Source: Asterias amurensis (lineage: Eukaryota > Echinodermata > Asteroidea > Forcipulatida > Asteriidae). From it: DNA of 64,000 bases. Each line of letters starts with the position of its first letter. The stretch's first letter is position 1. The notes under the pieces were generated by a model. The model was not told the origin of the DNA. It ran no database searches and saw only the letters and a list, made by a program, of their open reading frames with translations. Shown in pieces: positions 1 through 10,900 of this stretch. The DNA lies in the NCBI RefSeq assembly GCF_032118995.1, contig NC_092663.1, positions 9,858,001 through 9,922,000 on the forward strand, in the 5' to 3' direction. The translations under genes and the position numbers were made by a program.

Positions 1-681
1 TGCACTTAAGTTTTCCCAGTAGATAGAGTCCTTATGAATATTTTGCGACTTGTAACATTTCCCCCCCCCCCCCCACTTTCATGACTTCATCCATGCTCTA
101 CATGTATCTCATGTAAAATGAGTGCACCACAAGACTCCACTACCATTATCATTATTTTAATGTCAAGTAAATTATAAGTTATCACACAAGTACCAGCAGA
201 AAACAGAAAAATATATATTTTCCTGTATTCCACAAGCGTGCGTGTTATAACATATTATCTTCCAGTCTCACGTGCAACGCGCAAAGTTTCAGAACGTTAT
301 TTCGCGACGAACAGCATGCACACACAGTTTAGAATGTAATTTTTGCACTGTCCGTATACGGAGCGGGACGCATTGACACTCATAATACGCACGGTGCAAT
401 AATAACAGAGGAAGTAGTATTTAGGCTTTTATACCACCCTCCAGTTCGAGCATCTGATTTGTGGATTAGCGCGTACTGGAAGATAATGGTTTTTGGAACC
501 ATTTGATTGCGTTTGATTGTTTCAATCCTATATAAATGTTGATGTATGCAATAACATTAACATGTGAAAAGTTCATTTCAAAAGGTGGTCACGATTACAA
601 GTAATATGTTAACTCAGGAAGAATAATCCCTGTATAGGAATACAAAATCTGAGAAGTGAGTAATACTCATCAAATAATACT

Positions 682-1069
682 TTAAAGGCACTGGACACTA
701 TTGGTAATTGTCAAAGACCAGTCTTCTCACTTGGTGTATCTCAACATTATATGCATAAAATAACAAACCTGTGAAAATTCGAGCTCATTTGGTCGTCGAA
801 GTTACGAGATAACTATGAAAGAAAAAACACCTTGTCACATGAAGTTGTGTGCTTTCAGATGCTTGATTTCAAGACCTCGAAATCTAATTCTGAGGTCTTG
901 AAATCAAATTTGTGGAAAATTACTTCTTTCTTGAAAACAACGTCACTTCAGAGATAGCCGTTTCTCACAATGTTTTATACTATCAACCTCTCCCCATTAC
1001 TCGTTACCAAGTAAGGTTTTATGCTAATAATTATTTTGAGTAATTACCAATAGTGTCCACTGCCTTTAA
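682..1069. mobile_element. MITE family A, full-length copy
   Basis: The element starts TTAAAGGCACTGGACACTA and ends with the inverse, TAGTGTCCACTGCCTTTAA, so it has long terminal inverted repeats and no coding capacity. Its centre has a second palindrome (GAGGTCTTGAAATC and inverse). Near-identical copies lie at 22034-22419 and 41311-41691, with degraded or partial copies at 6969-7095, 24924-26124 (nested), 38527-38690, 40035-40379 and 45538-45892. About 390 bp is typical of a non-autonomous DNA transposon. The superfamily is not clear from the ends. Confidence 0.8.
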
Positions 1070-1260
1070 GGGAAGCTTTTTACCATTATTGTCTTCAAAC
1101 CATGTACATTGTAAGTGTAATGTAAAGCTGTGGACAATGTGTTTTTTTGTCCTATAAAAAGTTCCCAAAGCCTTTTAGAGTAATTTAAAACACATACCTT
1201 CCCTTTGAGAGCAGACTAAATTTCATTTTCTTTCCCACCTTATTTTAGTAGCTGTGACTT

Positions 1261-1618
1261 TTAAAGGAAAGGTATACATTTGGTAATCAATTTTGAATTA
1301 ATAGCGATTAAAACCTTTGGTCAGAAGCCTACAGCAGCATTTGAGCATTTTGAGAACAAAATCACTACCAGTTTTTATGCCCCCAAAATTTGAATCTGAA
1401 AAGCGTTATTGTGTACTATTTCTCAAATTGTGTAACTCCTCTTAGGGGATTAGTCTTCATGCATGGACATATTTGCTCCGGCTTTTCGGTGATATCTCAG
1501 CAACGCCACCACCTTTCGCAATAAAATATTCACATGTTAGTTTTATTGTATAAACCTACATTTATATACGATTAACACAATCAAACAGTTCCACAACCAT
1601 AGGTATACTTTGCCTTAA
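1261..1618. mobile_element. Inverted-repeat element, MITE-like
   Basis: The left end TTAAAGGAAAGGTATAC mirrors the right end GTATACTTTGCCTTAA with two mismatches. The roughly 360-bp interior has no convincing reading frame. The ends resemble MITE family A in style but the interior differs, so I treat it as a separate family. Confidence 0.55.
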
Positions 1619-1808
1619 AGGTTGAAAGAACTTGGAGTTCCCAGTCTATCGGACATTTTTGAGACGCTGGCGGCAGACATCAAGGAAACCTTTTGCGGCT
1701 CTGAGTGTGCGCGCACATGCTCAGTATAGCGTGCATACGTGTAGGTCTGAACATGTGCACTACTAATGGCAAGAACCGTGAAAAAGGAACGACCGAAAGT
1801 CTCCCATT
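1619..1808 (-). repeat. GGGAGACTTT inverted-repeat element, copy beside a splice donor
   Basis: Read on the minus strand this begins TGGGAGACTTTCGGTCG and reaches GCCAGCGTCTCAAAAATGTC, matching the two tandem copies at 11945-12277. Shared internal landmarks are CTGAGCATGTGCGC and AGAGCCGCAAAA. It starts about 9 nt inside the intron after the PIP4K2 exon-4 donor. The left boundary near 1620 abuts the preceding element. Confidence 0.6.
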
Positions 1809-1815
1809 TATTCAC

Positions 1816-1968
1816 CTTGTGGTACTCCGCGAGGATGTTAAACTGAAGCTCCACCTCCTCCCGCGTGATCGTCTTGACGAAGAATTTGCCATCGTGCGTC
1901 TTGAGGAACTTGGAGCCACTCTTACCGGAGGAGTCGTCGTAAGACGGGGCGGAAGAAACAAAGGAATT
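1816..1968 (-). CDS. PIP4K2: PIP4K2 coding exon 4
   Basis: Codons 107-157, beginning [12 protein letters not shown] after acceptor CTCCATAG and ending EYHK before donor GTGAAT. It is 153 nt, phase 0 at both ends. It covers the start of the kinase domain with the VKTI strand. The donor is non-optimal (GTGAAT), and a dispersed repeat begins about 9 nt into the intron. Confidence 0.92.
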
Positions 1969-4900
1969 CTATGGAGGAATAAATCAAGGATAGATATGTC
2001 ACTCATGGTAACAATTTACATACAGTGTATTGCAATGGAAAACAGGTGTCTGCTGGATTCAAAATGGGTTGATCATATGAACATTGGATGTCCATGTTAC
2101 TATCCATAATGTTCCGACAACCCATGTCAATGTATGTTTTATGGAAAGGTTAGAGGTTAACACCATGTAATGACCTATCTCTAATGAGTTGGGGGTGGTT
2201 CTGAAAAGAACCGTTGGTTTCAACTCGACGTTTCAATAAGTATGCTCTGATCGTCTTCTGGAGAAGGGAGAAAGCAGAAGAAAAATAGAAAAAGAAAAAA
2301 CATGTTTTGATAACATCTCGTGATCTACATACTAAGGTTAGGGTCACAACTGTACGCCTGTACAATATGTACGTGTAGAGTTAGGATTAGGAAAACACAT
2401 AGTGTCTGAACATAGGGTTGTCTAAGCATAGGCGTGTACATTCGGTAAAACGAACTGAACGTTGTAGCTGAATATGAACAAAATAAATTCAAGGGGATGT
2501 GCTGTCAAGATCATAACCAGACCAGGCCTGTGGCGGTATGCAAACATGCATATGTGGACAACGTGTACAGCATGCCAGCATTTACTGTGGCTTTCATGTG
2601 CAGTTTTTACTGGTAGTACGATTGTCTATTGACTGCTTTGAGTGCTAAATGTACATTTAAAACTGGGACTCCCTAGGTGATCCTTATCATGTTCAACCAT
2701 AGCACAATTAAACGCAGTATGTACATACTGTGTGTAGACATCTACTAGGCACCAAGAACCTGCTGTTGCTATGGGTTAGAAAATTTTGTCAGTCAAAATG
2801 TCAAGAAATAACCTGAAACATAAAATTTAGTTTTAAAATTTAAAGCCGTTGGACACTTTCAGTACAGAATTTTTTTTTAAAGTTCACAGATTTACGAATA
2901 AACTTACAGGATTTACAGAAGGTAATGGTGAAAGACTTCTCTTGAAATATTATTCCAAAAGTGTCTACATGTACTACATGTACATGTACATTGGAACCAG
3001 CTGATTGTGGCCACTATGCTCTCTTTAAGCCATTATACACTTTCGGTAAACAGTATTGTCCAAGTCCCACACTTTGTGTACCACAACTTATATATAAAAT
3101 AACAAACCTGTGAAAGTTTAGGCTCAATCGGTCACCGGAGTCGGGAAAAAATAACGGGAAAACCCACTCTTGTTTTCGCACGTTTCGCCGTGTCATGACA
3201 TGTGTTTAAAATAAATCCGTAATTCTCGCTATCGAGAATTGATATTGTTTTACTGTTTTCTCAAAAAGTAAAGCATTTCATGGAATAATATTTCAAGAGA
3301 AGTCTTTTACCATTACCTTCTGTAAACCCTGTAAATTATCTGTAAATCTGTGAATTCTTTTCTCTTTTTTCTCTGCATCGAAAGTGTATAATGGCTTTAA
3401 GGGTTTATGTATAGTATGAAGCAGGAGGGGGAAAAAGAGATGCTGAATTATTACCTAGTGATATTTCAGAGCATCCAAACAAAAATTCTCACAAAAATGT
3501 CAAAAAAAGTGCAAATTACATGTATGTCTTCCTTAAAATAGACTAAAATCTGTAAAATACACAATCGATGCCAAAGAACTTTCACTTTCAGTACTAAGAG
3601 ATGAGCAGCGTGAAATGCATTCAACCCAAAAGTATCGTATTTGCACTACACTGAACTCCCTTATAAACCATGCATGAATCCTGAAAAAAAGTCTGAATAA
3701 TTACACAATGTGAGTTCTGCTGCATGCGGCCTATATTTAGCTTTTCAAGCATTCACGGGGCGCAACATAGTGATGTACATGTGTACAATACAGGTACGTA
3801 GAAGCTTGCCGTTGTAAATGCACTGCACTATGCTCTACACAATGCAATTATTTATAACGGCATTGGAACGGGGAACACAATAAAAGAAAAAAAGAAAAAG
3901 TAATTGATGATGCGTTCTTTTCTCTCGTCGTTGAAGGCTCCCGAGATCTGGAGCAATCTTTCCCTTCATCTGTTCCGACTCTTTTCAAAGGGACAGAAGT
4001 CTTTATAATTACAAAGGGTGCTCTCTGGAGGATTTCTCCGCCTTGGGACGGGAATTCTGCAAAGTTTATCCACGGCATGATGGCTTATTAATCTTTGGAT
4101 TTAAGTTTTGTTCATAATTTACATTATACACCTAACGTACTATGTATGTTATAATATAATAATAATGATGGACATTTCCAGTGCGCCATGTCTGTCAATG
4201 ATGACACTCCTGGCACAAAAACCCAGAACTCTTCTAACACACAATGACACAAGACAACCAAAAGTTTGAAGGTTATTGTTTCCGAAATCGAAATGTTTTG
4301 AGATGACTTTTGAGTTTAGTACAAGTATCTGCTTTTCTGAGTTGACATGATACCGTATTATTAGCAGAGTGGGGACCGAAAAACACAAGGAACACAAAAG
4401 GATCAACGCTGTCCCTACATTGAAATCCATACATTTGTATGTCCTCAAGGCCTTGAAATTTGTTCTTGAAGGGGCACAACAATTTTCCTCCGATAAGGGG
4501 CACTTCTTTGAGGAATTTCATACAAATTTGTGAACTTTGTCAAGTACCCCACAGTAATGGACCCTTCCCATGAAATATGCTAATTTTACATTCACGCATG
4601 CGTACAGACTCTGTTGGTTGGCAAGCGCCATAGAGTTGTGCACTGAGCAGACGCGCAATCGCGTCTGCGTCACGCAGCCATTAGTCCTGTACAAAACAGC
4701 GCGATGTTTCCTCATTTTGCTAACCAAAACGTTAGTGCGCACGCGCTATGTGCAATTTACATATTTCATGGGAAGGGTCTATTGCTGTGGATGCCATTTT
4801 GAGGCCTGTATAAATTACACAGTATTATTAGCAGAGTGGGGACAGAAGAACAAAAAGAACACAAAAGGAACAGTTTTGTCCTCACATTGAAATCAATAGC

Positions 4901-7900
4901 AATTTTTAAGTCCTGAAGTTTTCACACCCTTAGTCTATGAAGAAAAGAAATCCATAGAATGCACCCAATTGCACAGTTTTTAAAACATTGAAAACATTCC
5001 AAAGCAGGCGTCGACCAAACAGACACAAACATTTTGAAAACATCCTTGGAAGAACCCTGCGTTGTTCCTGTAGTAGGACATATGAACACTGGACAATGTT
5101 GGCATGGTTGAAGCATAGCAGAGCTGCCAACATTTGCATTTTGCAATCAGAGAGATTTTGTACAACAATCAGAGAGATATTTAGAAGCACAATCAACATA
5201 ACAGGGACAAAGTTTCTATTATCAGGGAGTTGTTCAAAATTGAGCATGGACAGATTGGTTTATTTTCAGGGAACCTTGTGCACACTCAGGGAGAGTTCAG
5301 GGAGATATTCAAAATTGAGCATGGAAAGATTGGTTTATTTTCAAAGAACCTTGTGCACACTCAAGGAGAGTTCAGGGAGATATTCAAAATTGAGCATGGA
5401 AAGATTGGTTTATTTTCAGGGAACCTTGTGCACACTCAGGGAGAGTTCAGGGGGCTATTCAAAATTGAACATGGAAAGATTGGTTTATTTTCAGGGAACC
5501 TTGTGCACACTCAGGGAGAGTTCAGGGAGATATTCAAAATTGAGCATGGAAAGATTGGTTTATTTTCAAAGAACCTTGTGCACACTCAAGGAGAGTTCAG
5601 GGAGATATTCAAAATTGAGCATGGAAAGATTGGTTTATTTTCAGGGAACCTTGTGCACACTCAGGGAGAGTTCAGGGGGCTATTCAAAATTGAACATGGA
5701 AAGATTGGTTTATTTTCAGGGAACCTTGTGCACACTCAGGGAGAGTTCAGGGAGATATTCAAAATTGAACATAGACAGATTGGTTTATTTTCAGGGAACC
5801 TTGTGCACACTCAGGGAGAGTTCAGGGAGATATTCAAAATTGAACATGGAAAGATTGGTTTATTTTCAGGGAACCTTGTGCACACTCAGGGAGAGTTCAG
5901 GGAGATATTCAAAATTGAACATGGACAGATTGGTTTATTTTCAGGGAACCTTGTGCTCACTCAGGGAGAGTTCAGGGAGATATTCAAAATTGAACATGGA
6001 AAGATTGGTTTATTTTCAGGGAACCTTGTGCACACTCAGGGAGAGTTTGCAGCTCTGGCATAGAGCTATTTATAGCTCCATGGTTGGAGGGAAAAAATTG
6101 TCTTCACTACTCACAACGTATTTACACAGATTCAAGTACACAGACAAGTACATGTAATGTCAATGTATGTACAGCACAAGCCAAAACCAAATAAGCCCTA
6201 GTAGATTTCTACATGCCTGGCCATGTGCAGTCATGCATAATAGCAGCTTCTACAATATCTATCCTATACGTACATTTAGTACTCTGACAAAATAACATTA
6301 CAAATAAATAGTCGATAGGCCTAAGCTAAACAGTTTTGGCTGAACAGATTTTAATTGTAACATTGAGAAAATAGAATTAGTGGTTGCAAACTGTTTACCA
6401 ACCAAAACAAAATTATTGTATAATTGCGAAAAAATAGTCAATGACCTGACGTTTCGAACCTAGCGGAGTCTTGCTATAAATGGTCTGATGTTTCGACCCT
6501 AGCAGAGTATTTCTTGAAGGCTAAAAAAGGTCTTCAAGAATTACTGCTAGGGTTGAAACAGCCTTACGTTTTGACCCAAGCTGAGTCGTTCTCAAATGGC
6601 CTGATGTTTCGCCCCTTGCAGAGTCTTTCTTTAAAAAAAGGCCTTCAAGAAGGGTTAGGGGTTGAAACATAAGGGCAATAATATTTTTTGTAATTTTAAT
6701 ATTCTTTTATAATTGAGTGAATTTTTCAAAGCCATCTCTAAGCATTATCTTATCTTTACACTTGTAGCAAGTAAACATAGATCTACATGTACATGTACTC
6801 TGCTTATAAATGATAAACGGACAAGTGTTTTTTTTCTTCTTGTCAGCTTTTCAGATATTTTTCTGAGAGCACACTTGAATGAGGTACAAAGTACATCTAC
6901 ATGTAGCTACTATAACTATTAACGCCCACCCAAAGCGGTAAAATGCACTCATTTATTTATTCCATCATTATCTCTTAACTTCAACGAGAAATTGAGCTCA
7001 AATTTTCACAGGTTTGTTATTTTGTGCATATGTTGAGATACACAAAGTAAGAAGACTGGTCTTTGACAGTTACCAAAGGTGTCCAGTGTCTTTAAAACAT
7101 TTCAATTTGAGAAAATGAGTATTACATAATTGGCTATTGCTAACAAAACAGTTGCTGGCAGTGTCAGCACTTTATGTAATAAATCCACCATATACATAAA
7201 CTGACAAACCCGTAGAAGTTTGAAATTGATCAATCAGCCATCTGGATCAAGAGAATAGTAAAAAACCGATTGTACATTTTGAATGACATCGGTTAAAAAA
7301 AAATGTACAAAACACTCACTTAGCGATGAACTCCAAACGGGATATTTCTCATCAAATATTTCAGACGGAATTTTTTTAAAAGAATATTTTAGACCGTGTA
7401 AGTTTGATGTAAAACTGGTATTTTCGATGAGTTTTTTCTAACCAATTTGTAATGTTCCTTTAAAGATAGAATTTCTATAAATAATCCAGGGCTCCCGGAG
7501 TTTTCCCCATGCACAAGCTAGCGAACTGGGCTGATACGCACAAGTTATGTAAGTGCCGATACGCCAATGTTTCGGCTGATAATATGAACAAGAAAAATAA
7601 TAATTACATAATAAGCTTAATTTATTTTAATTTTACACAAAAACAAAATAAGCGAAAACCATATAGAATGCTCCAAAGTGAGTAAGGCTTAAAAAAAATG
7701 CCAAGATAAACACCCAGTAGGAGACCTTGTTTAAATTTAGCTTGGTACGGCCAATTCCAAACGTCCACAAATGTGGGTGCAGAATGTCAAACAGTAATGA
7801 CAAATCCTGGTGAAAGCTTTTTCTCCTGTATAACAAGGTGAATTCATAGTGACTTTTTATGCACAGAATTTGGAATTTATACAGTATGGTGTTGGATCAA

Positions 7901-10900
7901 CTAAAAAATAAAATGCGTTTAATGTGCACTTTTTCCAAGGCAAGTTTAAGGCTATTAAAGCCTCTTTCATTATTATGGCTGTTCCCTCAGGACTGGACAA
8001 GTCTTGCTGTCTATTTATTATTATATTTATTTATTCATCCAGGCTTTTAAAAATATTACAATAATTATGTAGGATTTGAAACTTTGCATGTACAATGTAG
8101 ACGATGCAGGTGATGTATGCAGAAGCACCATGCAGTGTTAATCTCTTTTTGAGTAGCGTTGGTTCTGAGACGACGAACCGTTGGTTGACAACTCAACGTT
8201 TCGATCAGTGTGGTGCTCTGATTGGCTTCAGGAGGAACACGTGATAAACACAGGAAATGTTGAGTCGAGTTGTCAACCACCAGTTCTTTTCAGAACCAAC
8301 TACTCAAAAGAGATTAACACATGATACTACCGCAAATCTCGCCTGATTGTACAACACACAGAAGACTTAGAATGACAATCAGACCAAGAATTATGAAAAC
8401 AGGGGAATTTGTAGAAATACAAAAACAAATAGCAGCCTAGGAATTACCAAAAGCGAACTAAATCACTGTCTGAAAGGGCAATCCCATAAAGAAGAATACA
8501 ACATTCAATCAGACGGACAAATACATGGAAAGATTTACATACACTCTTGCAAAACCATTATAAACTATGTTATAAAAACATGTGTTTTACATGTATATTG
8601 ATACATTATAGCTCAGTGTGTAAAATAAATAAAAACAAAATTGTGGTCAAATGTCGACTTTGACTTTCTTCTTTGCATTCTGTTGAATATCACAGTATAC
8701 TTGCTTATCAACACAAATGAGATCAATTATCCCTGCTAGTTCAAATATAAGCAGATGACATGTTTTAAAATTGAGTGGAATAATATATGACTTTCTTCTT
8801 TGCATTCTGTTGAGTATCACAGTATACTTGCCCATCAACACAAATGAGATCAATTATCCCTGCTAGTTCAAATATATAAAGCAGATGACATGTTTTAAAA
8901 CTGAGTGGAATACTATGTAGATTGCCAGACTTGTTCGCTCGGTCGTGAGCTTACTGGCCAAACATGAAAGCCACTGGCGTTAGATCTGCTGTCCAGTGTA
9001 ATTCGAGCCGTGTATAAACTGTCCACATGACATGCAGCCAAGTAGTCATCTGTACAGTTTATCATGTTTAAAGGCAAAGTTTTTTTTTTTTTTTTTTTTT
9101 AACAGTTTGGTTGCTGTAGATTGCCAGACTTGTCCGCTCGGTCGTGAGCTTACTGGCCGAACATGAAAGCCACTGGTGTTAGATCTGCTGTCCAGTGTAA
9201 TTCGAGCCGTGTATAAACTGTCCACATGACATGCAGCCAAGTAGTCATCTGTACAGTTTATCATGTTTAAAGGCAAAGTTTTTTTTTTTTTTTTAACAGT
9301 TTGGTTGTTGTAGATTGCCAGACTTGTCCGCTCAGTCGTGAACTTACTGCTGTCCAGTGTAATTCGAGCTGTGTATAAACTGTCAATGTACACGTACATG
9401 ACATGCAGCCAAGTAGTCATCTGTACAGTTTATCATGTTTAAAGGCAAAGTATTGTTTTTTTTAACAGTTTGGTTGTTGTTGTAATCTTAAATATGCGTA
9501 TACAACATACAATAAAGCTAAACAGTGAAAATATTGTTTCAAAAGGTTTTTGAGAAAATGTGGTGTGGTTTTGTCCGCGCAGGAAGAAAAAATCCATACA
9601 TGTAATTGGAATACACAATCTGAGAAACGCTTCATGCAGAAAAACTTTCTCAGATTGAAATAGTTTCATAGAATCCCTCTCTGTAAAACCACATTCCTTT
9701 TATTAGAGAATTGTTTCTCAAAACACCGTACAAACTATCAACAGCTGCAGTGCTTCATCTTTACAAAGTGATCGTTTTCATGGTCAATTATTTTTAGTAA
9801 TAAGGAAGCCGTAAACCCTCCCTTTAAAGTGTGTACAATGTACGCAGAGGACGTAGAAACTGAAGAATCGTGATTTGCAAGCATCAAGACCCCCTTAAGA
9901 GCAAGTAGGTTCCTGTCATAGGGGACGAGCCCTGTCTGGGTCTCATGGCAACCATACATGCAATCATCCGTCCGACGGTTCAGCGTTGGGGTCTAATTGA
10001 GGGCCCCTGTTTACACAGGAGATTGCCGAGTAATTAAGGAGCATCTATCAAGGCCCCCGGTTTGCTTTTACACTAAGCAGCCTAGGACACGATTTCCTTG
10101 CTCCGGGGGTGAAGACCACAAGACATTAAAATAAACAAATCCCGAGACTCTTTTTTTACAACCTGTGCTACTTACCGATCTCCCTAACAAAACAAAAAAC
10201 AAACAACAACAGGGCCCAATTTCATGTCTCCGCTTACCGTAAGCACAGAATCAGTGCTTACGAAAGCAGGGATTTTTGTGCTTACGGCAAGCGTATTTCA
10301 CGGGTTAGTGGCAAAGTTGGGCTTCTGCGCGTGTGTACTCAGCGTTACTAGGCATTCTTTGCTTACAAGGCTAGCCCAGAAATTCACCGCTTTCACGTAA
10401 GCGGGGAATCGTGATCGTAAGCGCAGAATTCGACGGTAAGCAGAGCCATGAAATTGGGCCCAGTTATTGTACATTACAGCGTTGACACACTATGGTGTGA
10501 AGGTAAAAACCAAAATTGATATTCCTTATCCCTGATGCAAATTAAACATCCATTAAATCGTTGCAGGACCCGCTGCCAAAACATAGGATTTTGAATAGCC
10601 TCTAGCTACCGGGCAATTTCGGTGGTCTAGTTGGTGTGACACTGCTCTAGAATTGCAGAAAAGGTCGTGGGTTCGAATCCCACCAAGTATTATGCTTGTG
10701 ATTGTTTCTCCTCCTCAGAACTCGGGAAGGTACTGAGTATACAGTGCTAGCACACATGAGTGTAAGGATAAAACCAAATAAAAAAACAATTATTGCATCC
10801 GCATTTCCACAGTGATCCAGTTTATTCACTGGCAACCATACAACAAGTACCAGCTGGCTGTTTGTATGACTTATTGTGACTTGAATGTTGATTTTTGTTA

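Larger units (their letters stand above)
1..1815. other. Left-edge part of PIP4K2 intron 4, repeat-rich
   Basis: This stretch lies beyond the donor of the last PIP4K2 exon in the window, so it is intronic for that minus-strand gene. A poly-C run occupies 61-74. I recognise nothing in 75-681. From 682 onward it is almost entirely inverted-repeat elements, listed separately. No exon matching the next part of the kinase domain was seen, so that exon must lie outside the window. Confidence 0.6.

Noticed and set aside
1705..2109. Plus-strand frame over the PIP4K2 exon
   Set aside because: It is the antisense shadow of exon 4 plus a repeat.
5230..6044. CRISPR-like array
   Set aside because: Units are contiguous 75-bp repeats without unique spacers, and this is animal DNA.
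5230..6063. Long open frames of 277 and 389 codons
   Set aside because: They are made by a 75-bp tandem array that is open in more than one frame, with no splice context and no gene-like flanks.
6430..6670. Hammerhead core in the TTTCGACCCTAGCAGAG cluster
   Set aside because: CGAAAC-type words occur, but there is no CUGANGA partner and no stem II, so I did not extend the ribozyme idea to this family.
10615..10690. Possible tRNA gene (A and B boxes)
   Set aside because: The acceptor and anticodon stems do not form, and the same unit is dispersed with a common body, so it is a SINE.
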